A stretch of DNA of 50,146 nucleotides, taken from the NCBI GenBank assembly GCA_011389895.1, contig JAABTN010000020.1:1-50146 (forward strand), given 5' to 3'. Made by a program: the position numbers and the translations under genes. Positions 18,046 through 26,206 of this stretch are shown one piece after another. Position 1 is the first letter of the stretch; each line of letters opens with the position of its first letter. This DNA comes from Maritimibacter sp. (lineage in GTDB: Bacteria > Pseudomonadota > Alphaproteobacteria > Rhodobacterales > Rhodobacteraceae). Under the pieces are notes generated by a model. It was not told the DNA's origin and searched no databases. It saw only the letters and a list, made by a program, of their open reading frames with translations.

Positions 18046-18255
18046 ATGGCTGTCCCTCAGAATAAGATCACGCGGTCGCGTCGCAACATGCGCCGCTCGC
18101 ACGACGCCCTTGTGGCTGGCAACCCGAACGAATGCCCGTCCTGTGGCGAGTTGAAGCGACCGCACCACGTGTGCCCGTCTTGCGGCCACTATGCCGACCG
18201 CGAAGTGGTTGCCATGGCTGACGAAGTCGACTTCGACGACGAAGACGCGGCGTAA
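18046..18255 (+). CDS. rpmF: 50S ribosomal protein L32
   Basis: A 69-residue basic protein starting [20 protein letters not shown], the L32 hallmark. It has a zinc-ribbon made of CPSC (residues ~30-33) and a second CPSC (~43-46). The C-terminus is acidic ([11 protein letters not shown]), as in other alphaproteobacteria. The ATG is preceded by GAGGTTGAG. It leads the conserved rpmF-plsX-fabH cluster, which couples ribosome and lipid synthesis. Confidence 0.98.
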   Translation: MAVPQNKITRSRRNMRRSHDALVAGNPNECPSCGELKRPHHVCPSCGHYADREVVAMADEVDFDDEDAA

Positions 18256-18279
18256 GCCGTCGTCTGATCCTGCCAGCCC

Positions 18280-19407
18280 ATGACGGACCCGTCGGAAACC
18301 GCAAAACGGACGTCCACCTCTGTGCAGGGGCTGCACCGCACAATCATTTCGGTCGACGCCATGGGTGGCGATCGCGGGCCTGCGGCGGTGGTCGCCGGTC
18401 TTCAAAAGTCTGCGCGCAAGAACAAGCACATCGGCTTCATCCTGCACGGGGATGGCCCCGAGCTTGAAAAGCTCGTGGCCAAGCGCGCCGAATTGGCTGG
18501 TATCTGCGAAATCCGTCACGCCGACGATGTGGTTTCGATGGACGACAAACCCTCGCATATCATTCGCCATGGCAAGACCACGTCGATGTGGTCGGCCATC
18601 GAGAGCGTGAAATCGCGTGAGGCCGAGGTTTGCGTGTCCTGCGGCAACACCGGGGCGCTCATGGCAATCTCCATGATGCGATTGCGCAAGCTGCCGGGCG
18701 TGTCGCGCCCGGCGATTGCGGTTTTCTGGCCATCGCGCAACCCGAGCGGCTTCAACATCATGCTCGATGGCGGGGCCGATATCAGGGCCGACGAGATGGA
18801 CCTGCTGCAATTTGCGCTGATGGGGGCCTCCTATGCCCGCAACGGCCATGGGATCAAGCGCCCGCGCGTCGGGCTGTTGAATGTCGGCACGGAAGACCAC
18901 AAGGGCCGGGGCGAGATCCGGGCGGCAGCCGACCTGATCACCGAGGCCGCGCCGGTCGCCGCGTTCGACTTCGTCGGGTTTGTCGAGGGCGGTGATCTAC
19001 TCTCGGACCGGGTGGATGTGATCGTGACCGACGGCTTCACCGGCAACGTCGCGCTCAAGACCGGCGAAGGCACCGCCAAGCTGGTCAACGATTTCTTGAA
19101 AGAGGCGTTTACCGCCACGCCGCTGTCGCGCGTTGCCGCCGTGCTCGCCATGACCTCGCTCAGGCGGCTCAAGAAACGCATGGATCCGCGCCGCTCCAAC
19201 GGCGGCGTGTTTCTCGGCCTGAACGGCACGGTGGTCAAAAGCCATGGCTCGGCAGATGGGACCAGCGTCTCGGCGGCCATCAAGCTCGCCTTCGATCTTG
19301 CCCACTCCGGGTTCAACGAAAAGCTTGCAGCGCGGGTTGCCTATACGCCCGGCGACGCGCAAGATGCGCCAGCGCTGATCGAAAACAAGGCGAGCGGGGA
19401 AAAATGA
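18280..19407 (+). CDS. plsX: Phosphate acyltransferase PlsX
   Basis: A 375-residue enzyme that converts acyl-ACP and phosphate to acyl-phosphate, the donor for PlsY in phosphatidic acid synthesis. The N-terminal ISVDAMGGDRGPAAVVAGL and the internal SCGNTGALMAISMMRLRKLPGVSRPAIAV are diagnostic. GRGEIRAAADLI and VTDGFTGNVALKTGEGTAKL follow in the expected order. It is about 20 residues longer than the E. coli protein because of an N-terminal extension. It starts 24 bases after rpmF and its stop overlaps the fabH start (ATGA). Confidence 0.97.
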   Translation: MTDPSETAKRTSTSVQGLHRTIISVDAMGGDRGPAAVVAGLQKSARKNKHIGFILHGDGPELEKLVAKRAELAGICEIRHADDVVSMDDKPSHIIRHGKTTSMWSAIESVKSREAEVCVSCGNTGALMAISMMRLRKLPGVSRPAIAVFWPSRNPSGFNIMLDGGADIRADEMDLLQFALMGASYARNGHGIKRPRVGLLNVGTEDHKGRGEIRAAADLITEAAPVAAFDFVGFVEGGDLLSDRVDVIVTDGFTGNVALKTGEGTAKLVNDFLKEAFTATPLSRVAAVLAMTSLRRLKKRMDPRRSNGGVFLGLNGTVVKSHGSADGTSVSAAIKLAFDLAHSGFNEKLAARVAYTPGDAQDAPALIENKASGEK

Positions 19408-20378
19408 CAACACGCGCCGTGGTCCGAGGCGTCGGGCATTACCTGCCTGAACGCGTTGTCGATAATTCGTGGTTCGAGGCGCGTCTGAACACCTCGGACG
19501 AATGGATAAGGTCCCGCTCGGGCATCGAACGCCGCCATTTCGCGCGCGACGATGAAACCACCTCGCACATGGCCATCGCCGCCGCCAAGGCCGCGCTGTC
19601 AGACGCGGGCATGCGCGCCGATCAAGTCGAAGCGCTGATCGTTGCCACCTCCACCCCGGACCTCACCTTTCCCTCGGTCGCCACCATGGTGCAATCCGGG
19701 CTCGGGCTGACCACCGGCTTTGCCTTCGATCTCCAGGCGGTCTGCGCCGGGTTCGTCTTCGCCCTCGCCCAGGCCAACGCGCTGATCGCGTCGGGGCAGG
19801 TGAAATCGGTGCTGGTGATCGGGTCGGAAACTTTCTCGCGAATCCTCGACATGGAAGACCGCGCCACCTGCGTGCTTTTCGGCGATGGGGCGGGGGCGCT
19901 GCTTTTGGAAGCGGCGCAGGGCACCGGCGAGAACACGGATCGCGGCATTCTCTCGGCCGATCTGAATTCCGATGGCACCTACCGCGACATGCTCTATGTC
20001 GATGGCGGGGTCGCCACCACCGGTACGGCTGGCAAGCTGCGCATGCAGGGCAATCCGCTGTTTCGACAGGCCGTCGCGAAGCTCGCCGCGACCGCCGATG
20101 CGGCGCTGGACAAGGCCGGGCTCACCCATGATGACATCGACTGGATCGTGCCGCATCAGGCCAACATTCGGATCATCCAAGGCACGGCCAAGAAGCTCGG
20201 CCTGTCGATGGACAAGGTTGTGGTGACGGTGCAGGACCACGGAAACACCTCGGCGGCCTCGATCCCGCTGGCGCTTTCGGTGGGCAAGGCCAATGGGCAA
20301 ATCCGCGAAAACGACGTGGTCGTGACCGAAGCCATCGGCGGTGGCCTTGCTTGGGGTGCGGTCGTCCTGCGCTGGTAA
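19404..20378 (+). CDS. fabH: 3-oxoacyl-ACP synthase III (KAS III)
   Basis: A 324-residue thiolase-fold enzyme that starts fatty-acid synthesis by condensing acetyl-CoA with malonyl-ACP. The catalytic triad is visible: C114 (LQAVCAGFVFA), H251 (VPHQANIRII) and N281 (DHGNTSAASIPLA). Length is normal for the family. It shares ATGA with plsX, so the two are translationally coupled. The gene is followed by 3' element copy C. Confidence 0.97.
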   Translation: MTTRAVVRGVGHYLPERVVDNSWFEARLNTSDEWIRSRSGIERRHFARDDETTSHMAIAAAKAALSDAGMRADQVEALIVATSTPDLTFPSVATMVQSGLGLTTGFAFDLQAVCAGFVFALAQANALIASGQVKSVLVIGSETFSRILDMEDRATCVLFGDGAGALLLEAAQGTGENTDRGILSADLNSDGTYRDMLYVDGGVATTGTAGKLRMQGNPLFRQAVAKLAATADAALDKAGLTHDDIDWIVPHQANIRIIQGTAKKLGLSMDKVVVTVQDHGNTSAASIPLALSVGKANGQIRENDVVVTEAIGGGLAWGAVVLRW

Positions 20379-20396
20379 AGACGCCGCCCGACCCTG

Positions 20397-20466
20397 CCCC
20401 TTCATCGTTTCCGAAATACCTCAGGAGGTCGGGAGGACAGCGTCCTCCCGAGGCGGCGCAGCCGCC
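20397..20466 (+). repeat. 3' element copy C, downstream of fabH
   Basis: CCCCTTCATCGTTTC, then AAATACCTC. A 10-bp hairpin follows, with arms TCGGGAGGAC (20429-20438) and GTCCTCCCGA (20442-20451) around AGC. A 6-bp hairpin is next, GGCGGC (20452-20457) with GCCGCC (20461-20466) around GCA. It lies 18 bases after the fabH stop, in sense orientation, and separates fabH from the ihfA promoter. Confidence 0.8.
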
Positions 20467-20519
20467 TGTGACCCCTGCGCCGGGCACTTGCCTCAACCAA
20501 CGCGTCCAAGCCATTGATC

Positions 20520-20548
20520 TTGACATGAAAATAGAACCGCCGCAATCT
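20520..20548 (+). promoter_or_regulatory. Candidate ihfA promoter
   Basis: A consensus -35 box, TTGACA (20520-20525), is followed after 17 bases by CAATCT (20543-20548), a weak -10. This lies 25 bases before the ihfA ATG, whose ribosome site is GGGGGAC. The -35 match is perfect and the position is right, but the -10 is poor. Confidence 0.45.
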
Positions 20549-20573
20549 GGCGCAAACCATCTCGGGGGACGGC

Positions 20574-20876
20574 ATGAGTGAAAAGACGCTAACGCGCATG
20601 GACCTGAGCGAAGCGGTGTTTCGCGAAGTGGGCCTGTCGCGCAACGAAAGCGCGCAATTGGTCGAGAGCGTTCTGAACCACGTGTCAGATGCTCTCGTGC
20701 GCGGGGAAACCGTGAAAATCTCGTCCTTCGGGACGTTCTCGGTGCGCGACAAGGCGGCGCGCGTGGGGCGCAATCCGAAAACCGGGGAAGAGGTTCCGAT
20801 CTCGCCGCGCCGGGTTCTCACATTCCGCCCCTCGCACATCATGAAAGAACGGGTCGCGGCGGGGAACAAGAGCTGA
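20574..20876 (+). CDS. ihfA: Integration host factor subunit alpha
   Basis: A 100-residue HU/IHF-fold DNA-bending protein. It begins with [31 protein letters not shown] and has the beta-arm region [20 protein letters not shown] with the intercalating Pro in RNPKTG. IHF-alpha pairs with IHF-beta to bend DNA at promoters, origins and recombination sites. The tail ([10 protein letters not shown]) is typical of alphaproteobacterial IhfA. The merR-type gene follows after 42 bases, a conserved order. Confidence 0.95.
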   Translation: MSEKTLTRMDLSEAVFREVGLSRNESAQLVESVLNHVSDALVRGETVKISSFGTFSVRDKAARVGRNPKTGEEVPISPRRVLTFRPSHIMKERVAAGNKS

Positions 20877-20918
20877 CAAACCCGCCCGGTCCAGAGCAGT
20901 CAATGAACGGGCACGGAC

Positions 20919-22067
20919 ATGGAACAAAAGTCACCTGAGGCCTTCCGGACCATCAGCGAAGTGGCCGAATGGCTCGGCGTGCCGACCCACGTATTGCGGT
21001 TCTGGGAAAGCCGGTTCACGCAGGTCAAACCGGTGAAACGCGCGGGCGGTCGGCGGTATTATCGACCTGCCGACATGCAGCTTCTGGGCGGTATCCGCAA
21101 ACTCTTGCATGAAGACGGGCTGACCATTCGTGGTGTGCAGAAATTGCTGCGCGAACAGGGCGTGAAACATGTCGCCGCCATGTCACCGCCGCTCGATACG
21201 GCGGACATGGTGACAAACGTGGTCTCGCTCGACGCCACCCGCGCGTCGCAGACCGAGGCCGAGGAGGCCGAAACCGTGGAAGACCGGCCGGACGAGGCGG
21301 CAGGCCAGACGGAGGACACCGGGGCAGACACCACGTCAGACGAGACTGCCGTGGATCTGTCCGAAGAAGACGGCGAAGACCCTGCCCCGACACTCGACAG
21401 CCCCCCGAACGAAGACGAGATCACCCCGGACACCCCCGACACGCCGGAGCCGGTCGTCACCACCGCTTTGGACGAGGATCAGACCGAAGCACCATCTGCC
21501 GACATGGACTTCCCACAACCCACGGACCCGGACGATCTTCCCGAAACGCCGCAAACCACCGCCAAGGAAGACGCCGAGACGCTCGACACGGCGTCGTTCC
21601 ACACGGAAACCACTGGGGCGGACATCGACGACGACCCGGTGGAAGAGACGCTCGAGGGGCAACCCGATGGACCGGACGCCGCGCCACAGCCTGAACTTGA
21701 GCCCGATTTCGCGCCCGAAGATGAGGCCGCGTCCCCCGACACGAGCGACCCGGACACGCCCCCCCGCGACCCAGAGCCAGACACCGAGACAGAGCCGGTC
21801 GCCGCCTTCGACCCCAGCGCGCCGCCCCCGCAGCTTGTCATGCCCGACATCGGCGACGACCCGCTCGATGGTAGCCTGCCGCCGAAAATCACCCCCATCG
21901 CCCCGCTCCTGCGCCGTATGCGCGCGCGCGGGCTGGGCTTGCCGGTCCCCGCGTTACAGGCCTTTGCCGATCGTCTCGCACCCCGGGGCGACACTGGTCC
22001 CGATACTGGCCACAACACTGGTCACGATAAGGGGCCCGACACCACGCCGCCGGGTGGTCTTGGATAA
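20919..22067 (+). CDS. MerR family regulator with long acidic C-terminal region
   Basis: A 382-residue protein. Residues ~5-80 form a MerR winged helix-turn-helix ([55 protein letters not shown]). Residues ~100-310 are low complexity, rich in Asp, Glu, Thr and Pro, and should be disordered. A short conserved-looking segment follows ([20 protein letters not shown]), then a Gly-Asp-Thr repeat tail. No Cys or ligand-binding domain follows the DNA-binding domain, so it is unlikely to be a metal sensor. Its place after ihfA is conserved in many alphaproteobacteria. Target genes are unknown. Confidence 0.9.
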   Translation: MEQKSPEAFRTISEVAEWLGVPTHVLRFWESRFTQVKPVKRAGGRRYYRPADMQLLGGIRKLLHEDGLTIRGVQKLLREQGVKHVAAMSPPLDTADMVTNVVSLDATRASQTEAEEAETVEDRPDEAAGQTEDTGADTTSDETAVDLSEEDGEDPAPTLDSPPNEDEITPDTPDTPEPVVTTALDEDQTEAPSADMDFPQPTDPDDLPETPQTTAKEDAETLDTASFHTETTGADIDDDPVEETLEGQPDGPDAAPQPELEPDFAPEDEAASPDTSDPDTPPRDPEPDTETEPVAAFDPSAPPPQLVMPDIGDDPLDGSLPPKITPIAPLLRRMRARGLGLPVPALQAFADRLAPRGDTGPDTGHNTGHDKGPDTTPPGGLG

Positions 22068-22130
22068 GCCGGGAAACATCGCAATGAGGTCTTGCCCGTG
22101 CCCGCAAAGCTGCTATGAACCCACCCACGT

Positions 22131-22207
22131 CGGGCTATGGCGCAGTCTGGTAGCGCGTCCGTCTGGGGGACGGAAGGTCGCAGGTTCGAGTCCTGCTAGC
22201 CCGACCA
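22131..22207 (+). tRNA. tRNA-Pro (anticodon GGG)
   Basis: A 77-base cloverleaf with an encoded CCA. The acceptor arm CGGGCTA pairs with TAGCCCG, the D arm is GCGC/GCGC, and the anticodon stem TCCGT/ACGGA flanks the loop CTGGGGG, with anticodon GGG at 22165-22167. The T arm is GCAGG/CCTGC with TTCGAGT. It reads CCC and CCU proline codons. It sits between the MerR gene and the dCTP deaminase gene with a strong terminator after it. Confidence 0.97.
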
Positions 22208-22213
22208 ATCATC

Positions 22214-22244
22214 GAACCGCCCGCCCTTCCCGGGGCGGGCGTTC
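22214..22244 (+). terminator. Terminator after tRNA-Pro
   Basis: CGCCCGCCC (22218-22226) pairs perfectly with GGGCGGGCG (22233-22241) around a six-base loop. The flanking GAA/TTC extends the stem across one bulged C. A T-rich stretch (TTCGCATTT) follows. It lies 10 bases past the tRNA and just before the dCTP deaminase ribosome site. Confidence 0.75.
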
Positions 22245-22265
22245 GCATTTGCTGCGGAGGCGCGG

Positions 22266-23354
22266 ATGACCACGGGTGTTCTGCCGGATCGGGCGATCCG
22301 TGGCATGATCGAAGACGGCACACTCTCCGCCGATCTCGCGATCCGGCCCGATCAGGTTCAGCCTGCATCGCTCGACCTGCGTCTTGGGACCACCGCCTAC
22401 CGGGTGCGCGCCTCGTTCCTTGCGGGCGAAGGGGCACGGGTCGCCGACCGGATATCCGAATTCGAAATGCACCGCATCGACCTTTCCGAAGGGGCCGTGC
22501 TTGAAAAAGGCGCGGTCTACGTCGTCCCGCTGATGGAACGGCTGGCCCTGCCCGAGGGTGTGCAAGCGGTGGCCAATGCCAAAAGCTCGACCGGGCGGCT
22601 TGACCTGTTGACCCGGGCCATCACCGATGGCGGCGTGGAATTCGACCGGATCGCGCCGGGTTACACCGGCCCGCTTTATGCCGAGATTTGCCCGCGCTCC
22701 TTCTCGGTCCTCGTGCGCCCCGGCATGCGATTGAACCAGGTCCGGTTTCGCGCAGGCCAGGCGATCCTGTCCGACGACGCGCTACGTGCGCGCCATGCGT
22801 CCGAACGGCTGGTCGACGGCACCGCCGTGATCGACCATGGCCTTGGATTCTCGGTCGATCTCGAACCGGCCACCGGCGATCTCGTAGGCTACCGGGCCAA
22901 GCCGCATTCCGGCGTCATCGACCTTGAGCGTGTGGGACACTACGACCCGGCGGAGTTCTGGGAACCGATCCACACGCGCGAGGGGCGCATCATCCTCGAC
23001 CCCGGTGCCTTCTATATTCTGGTGAGCCGCGAAGCGGTTCATATCCCGCCCGATTGCGCCGCCGAAATGGCCCCCTACCTTGCCATGGTCGGCGAGTTCA
23101 GGGTGCATTACGCGGGCTTTTTCGATCCCGGGTTCGGGCACGGCGCGGCGGGGGGCCAAGGGTCACGCGGCGTGCTCGAGGTGCGATGCCACGAAGCGCC
23201 CTTCGTGCTGGAGCACGGGCAGGTGGTCGGGCGTCTTGTCTATGAGAAAATGGCCGACCCGCCCGAAACGCTCTACGGCGCGGACATCAAGTCGAATTAC
23301 CAGGGTCAGGGCCTCAAGCTCTCGAAACACTTCAAGACACCATACGGACCGTAA
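22266..23354 (+). CDS. 2'-deoxycytidine 5'-triphosphate deaminase, double-domain type
   Basis: A 362-residue protein, about twice the length of ordinary Dcd (~190). The N-terminal half has the dCTP-deaminase/dUTPase core (NAKSSTGRLDLLTRAITD, GYTGPLYAEICPRSFSVLVRPGMRLNQVRF). The C-terminal half repeats the fold (ILDPGAFYILVSREAVHIPP, YAGFFDPGFGHGAAGGQGSRGVLEVRC). This matches the long alphaproteobacterial form that supplies dUTP for dTMP synthesis. Whether both halves are active is not clear from sequence. The ATG has GGAGGCGCGG upstream. Confidence 0.88.
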   Translation: MTTGVLPDRAIRGMIEDGTLSADLAIRPDQVQPASLDLRLGTTAYRVRASFLAGEGARVADRISEFEMHRIDLSEGAVLEKGAVYVVPLMERLALPEGVQAVANAKSSTGRLDLLTRAITDGGVEFDRIAPGYTGPLYAEICPRSFSVLVRPGMRLNQVRFRAGQAILSDDALRARHASERLVDGTAVIDHGLGFSVDLEPATGDLVGYRAKPHSGVIDLERVGHYDPAEFWEPIHTREGRIILDPGAFYILVSREAVHIPPDCAAEMAPYLAMVGEFRVHYAGFFDPGFGHGAAGGQGSRGVLEVRCHEAPFVLEHGQVVGRLVYEKMADPPETLYGADIKSNYQGQGLKLSKHFKTPYGP

Positions 23355-23365
23355 GCGGCCACGCC

Positions 23366-23447
23366 CCCCTTCATCGTTTTGAAAATACCTCGGGGGTACG
23401 GGGGCAGAGCCCCCGTCGATGGTGGGAGTGCGGGGGCAGAGCCCCCG
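23366..23447 (+). repeat. 3' element copy D, downstream of the dCTP deaminase gene
   Basis: CCCCTTCATCGTTTTG, then AAAATACCTCGGGGG. Two near-identical hairpins follow: ACGGGGGC (23398-23405)/GCCCCCGT (23409-23416) with loop AGA, and CGGGGGC (23431-23437)/GCCCCCG (23441-23447) with the same loop. Here the GGAGG hairpin of the other copies is replaced by a G5 version, and the second hairpin is a duplicate of the first. It starts 12 bases past the stop. Confidence 0.78.
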
Positions 23448-23462
23448 TCTTGTCCTACAGGG

Positions 23463-23672
23463 TCAGCGCATCCGCCGGACGAGCCGCGCGCCCTGCTTGG
23501 CGCGCTTCGCGCTCATCTTCGCGGATTTGGCGCGTTTGCGCTCTTCGGGGGTCAGCTCTTCACGGTTTTCGCCGCGACGCGCGGCCATGTCGATGCCCGC
23601 GTCAACACCCCGGTTCAACAGCCGGCGCATCACCATGCGCCCCACCATCATGATCATTCGTTCGATATTCAT
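23463..23672 (-). CDS. Small basic conserved protein (69 residues)
   Basis: Predicted protein MNIERMIMMVGRMVMRRLLN followed by RGVDAGIDMAARRGENREELTPEERKRAKSAK and a Lys/Arg-rich end. The first ~20 residues are Met-rich and amphipathic. The rest is highly charged and helical. The ATG at 23672 has AGAGCAGG upstream; the longer frame to 23819 runs into scpB shadow sequence. I recognise the style as a small hypothetical protein common in Rhodobacteraceae, but no function is known to me. It lies just downstream of scpB on the same strand, so it may be co-transcribed. Confidence 0.65.
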   Translation of the reverse strand: MNIERMIMMVGRMVMRRLLNRGVDAGIDMAARRGENREELTPEERKRAKSAKMSAKRAKQGARLVRRMR

Positions 23673-23730
23673 CGGCCTGCTCTCTGCTTTGTTTTGTACA
23701 GTATAGACCAGAAAACGTCGAAAATGCGAC

Positions 23731-24411
23731 CTACTCTTCGAAAAGTTCGGATTGGCCCGCGTCGCCCATGTCGTCGTCCTCCTCCGCATCGGGGGTCTCG
23801 GCCTGTGGGCGGCTCTCAAGCAACCCGGCAGACCGAAGCTCTTTCAGACCCGGCAGATCGCGAGCACTCTCAAGCCCGAAGTGATCGAGAAAGCCTTGGG
23901 TCACCACGAAGGTAACCGGGCGTCCCGGGCTCATCCGACGCCGCCCGAAGCGAATCCATTCCATCTCGATCAACTGGTCGACGGTGCCGCGCGACACGCT
24001 CACGCCGCGAATTTCCTCGATCTCGGCGCGCGTGACGGGCTGGTGATAGGCGATGATTGCCAATGTCTCGATCGCGGCGCGCGACAGTTTGCGCGCCTCT
24101 ACGGTTTCCTTGTGCATGAGATAACCAAGGTCCGGCGCGGTGCGGATGGCATAGGCGTCGCCCACTTTCACGACCCGAACCCCCCGGCCCTCGTATCGCT
24201 TACGCAGATGCACCAGTGCCTCCGAAGGGTCGGAGCCATGCGGCATCCGCGCGGTCAGCTCAGCCACCGTCACGGGCTCCGCGCTGGCAAAAAGCACCGC
24301 CTCCACCATGCGCTCCTGTTCACCCATGGGCGGGGCTTCGAACAGGCTTTCCTCTTCGGGCACCGGGGGGACGGTGTCGGTTTCCGGCTCGGTTTCGGTC
24401 TCGTCAGTCAT
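23731..24411 (-). CDS. scpB: Segregation and condensation protein B
   Basis: A 226-residue protein that binds ScpA and SMC in the condensin complex, which compacts and separates chromosomes. Two winged-helix domains are visible (VEAVLFASAEPVTVAELTAR and LSRAAIETLAIIAYHQPVTR, then IRGVSVSRGTVDQLIE). The N- and C-terminal tails are acidic. The start at 24411 (MTDETETEP) is chosen because the frame then overlaps the scpA end by eight bases, a normal arrangement for this pair. Confidence 0.95.
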   Translation of the reverse strand: MTDETETEPETDTVPPVPEEESLFEAPPMGEQERMVEAVLFASAEPVTVAELTARMPHGSDPSEALVHLRKRYEGRGVRVVKVGDAYAIRTAPDLGYLMHKETVEARKLSRAAIETLAIIAYHQPVTRAEIEEIRGVSVSRGTVDQLIEMEWIRFGRRRMSPGRPVTFVVTQGFLDHFGLESARDLPGLKELRSAGLLESRPQAETPDAEEDDDMGDAGQSELFEE

Positions 24412-25192
24412 TCGGTTTCCTGCGAATCTGGATCGGCGCAAAGGTCTCGCCCTGGCGCATCTCGATGGACCCGGCCTTCACCAGCTCCAGCGAGGCCGCG
24501 AAATTGGCTGCCGTGGCGGACCGGCGGCGGGCCGGATCGGTCACCCAGCCCTCGGGCAGGTAGGACATGATATCGGTCCAGTCCCCGGCAAACCCGATCA
24601 GCCCGCGCATCCGGTCCAGCGCCGCTTCCATCGTCATCACCGCGTCCCGGTCCATGACGAAGGGGCGGAATTCATCGCGGGTGCGGATGCGGGCATACCC
24701 CTGCATCAGGTCCAGAAGCGTGGCGGTATAGGTGATCCGGCGGCGGCGTTCGACCACCTCAACCTGCCCGCGCGCGAAGAAATCGCGCCCCTTCTGGTCG
24801 CGCGCCATGAGCTTGGCCGCCACATCGCGCATCGCCTGAAGACGTTCGAGTTGAAAGGCGAGATGGGCGGCAAGCTCTTCCCCCGATGGCCCGTCCTCGG
24901 ACGGGTCCGGCGGCAGGAGAAGGCGGGATTTCAGGAACGCGAGCCAAGCCGCCATGACAAGGTAGTCGGCGGCCAGCTCGATGCGCAGATGGCGCGCCTT
25001 CTCGACAAAGAGCAGGTATTGCTCGGCCAGCGCGAGCACCGAGATTTGACGCAGGTCCACCTTCTGGGTGCGGCTGAGGGTCAGCAGAAGATCGAGCGGC
25101 CCCTCGTAGCCCTCGACATCGACCACCAGCGCCTCGGCGGCCATCCGCTCGGACACCGAGAGCACATCTGCCTGAAACTCATCCTCGGACAT
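24404..25192 (-). CDS. scpA: Segregation and condensation protein A
   Basis: A 262-residue kleisin subunit that bridges the SMC heads. It contains the ScpA opening block VDVEGYEGPLDLLLTLSRTQ and KVDLRQISVLALAEQYLLFV, the ADYLVMAAWLAFLKSRLLLP block, and a C-terminal winged-helix region (NFAASLELVKAGSIEMRQGE). It follows nagZ by 18 bases and overlaps scpB, giving nagZ-scpA-scpB in one operon, as often seen in alphaproteobacteria. Confidence 0.95.
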   Translation of the reverse strand: MSEDEFQADVLSVSERMAAEALVVDVEGYEGPLDLLLTLSRTQKVDLRQISVLALAEQYLLFVEKARHLRIELAADYLVMAAWLAFLKSRLLLPPDPSEDGPSGEELAAHLAFQLERLQAMRDVAAKLMARDQKGRDFFARGQVEVVERRRRITYTATLLDLMQGYARIRTRDEFRPFVMDRDAVMTMEAALDRMRGLIGFAGDWTDIMSYLPEGWVTDPARRRSATAANFAASLELVKAGSIEMRQGETFAPIQIRRKPND

Positions 25193-25210
25193 GAAAAGGG
25201 GGTGACCCGT

Positions 25211-26206
25211 CTACTGCGTCAACAAAGCTTCAAAGTCCGCGTCCAAGGCGCCAATGTCAATGGCATCGGGCGGGTTGCGCCATGTGAGAGCGGTCTCGGC
25301 GCGCGCGGCCGCGACGCCCTCCAGCACCCCTGCGCCCTCGACCACCGCCGCCATTTCGGAGGCATCACCATTGCAGTGCAAGACAATGTCGCAGCCCGCC
25401 GCCCGCGCCGCCCCGGCACGCGCCGCGAACGGCCCGTGGAGCGCCTTCATCGCGATGTCATCGGTCATCAAAAGACCGGTGAACCCGATGGTGTCGCGGA
25501 TAATCTCGATCATCCGGGGCGAGGTGGTGGCGGGATTGTCGGGGTCGATGTCGGTGTAGACGACATGTGCGGTCATGGCGAGGGGAAGCCCGGCAACGCT
25601 TTGAAAAGCCAGGAAATCCGACACCCGAAGTGCCTTTTCCCGAGTCGTCACCACGGGCAGTTCAAGGTGGCTGTCGGCGGTGGCACGGCCATGGCCGGGG
25701 AGATGCTTGACCACGGGCAGCACGCCCCCATCGACCAACCCGGTCGCGACCGCGCCCGCGATTTCCGCGACCTTGACCACGTCGATGCCGTAACAGCGGT
25801 TTTTCAGGATCTCGTGGGTTTCCGGGCGGGCAAGATCCACGACCGGGGCGCAATTTCCGTCGATCCCGACCGCGCGAAGTTCATGTGCGATGATCCGGTA
25901 GCGCAGATACATCGCCTCGGCCGCGCGTTTGGGATTGAGCTTGACCTGCTCAAGCGGCGGCAACCAGGTGCGCCAATGCGGCGCGCCCAGCCGGGCAACC
26001 CGACCGCCCTCTTGGTCGATGAAGATGGGCACATCGCGCCCGACCGCATCGCGCAATTCCGCCGTCAGCCATGCGAGTTGTTCGGGGTCTTCGATGTTGC
26101 GGGCAAAAAGGATGAACCCCCATGGGTTCGCCCGGGCGAAGAAATCGCGCTCCGCGCGCGCAAGCTTTGGGCCCGCGCAGCCCAGAATGGTCGCGCCAAT
26201 GGCCAT
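25211..26206 (-). CDS. nagZ: Beta-N-acetylhexosaminidase NagZ
   Basis: A 331-residue GH3 enzyme that removes N-acetylglucosamine from muropeptides during peptidoglycan recycling. Marker motifs are IDQEGGRVARL (63-73), NCAPVVDLARP (118-128) and the NagZ-specific loop KHLPGHG (167-173) holding the general-acid His. The nucleophile Asp lies in LLMTDDIAM (D249). No signal peptide is seen, which fits a cytoplasmic enzyme. The start codon directly follows the TAG of the SPOR gene. Confidence 0.95.
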   Translation of the reverse strand: MAIGATILGCAGPKLARAERDFFARANPWGFILFARNIEDPEQLAWLTAELRDAVGRDVPIFIDQEGGRVARLGAPHWRTWLPPLEQVKLNPKRAAEAMYLRYRIIAHELRAVGIDGNCAPVVDLARPETHEILKNRCYGIDVVKVAEIAGAVATGLVDGGVLPVVKHLPGHGRATADSHLELPVVTTREKALRVSDFLAFQSVAGLPLAMTAHVVYTDIDPDNPATTSPRMIEIIRDTIGFTGLLMTDDIAMKALHGPFAARAGAARAAGCDIVLHCNGDASEMAAVVEGAGVLEGVAAARAETALTWRNPPDAIDIGALDADFEALLTQ

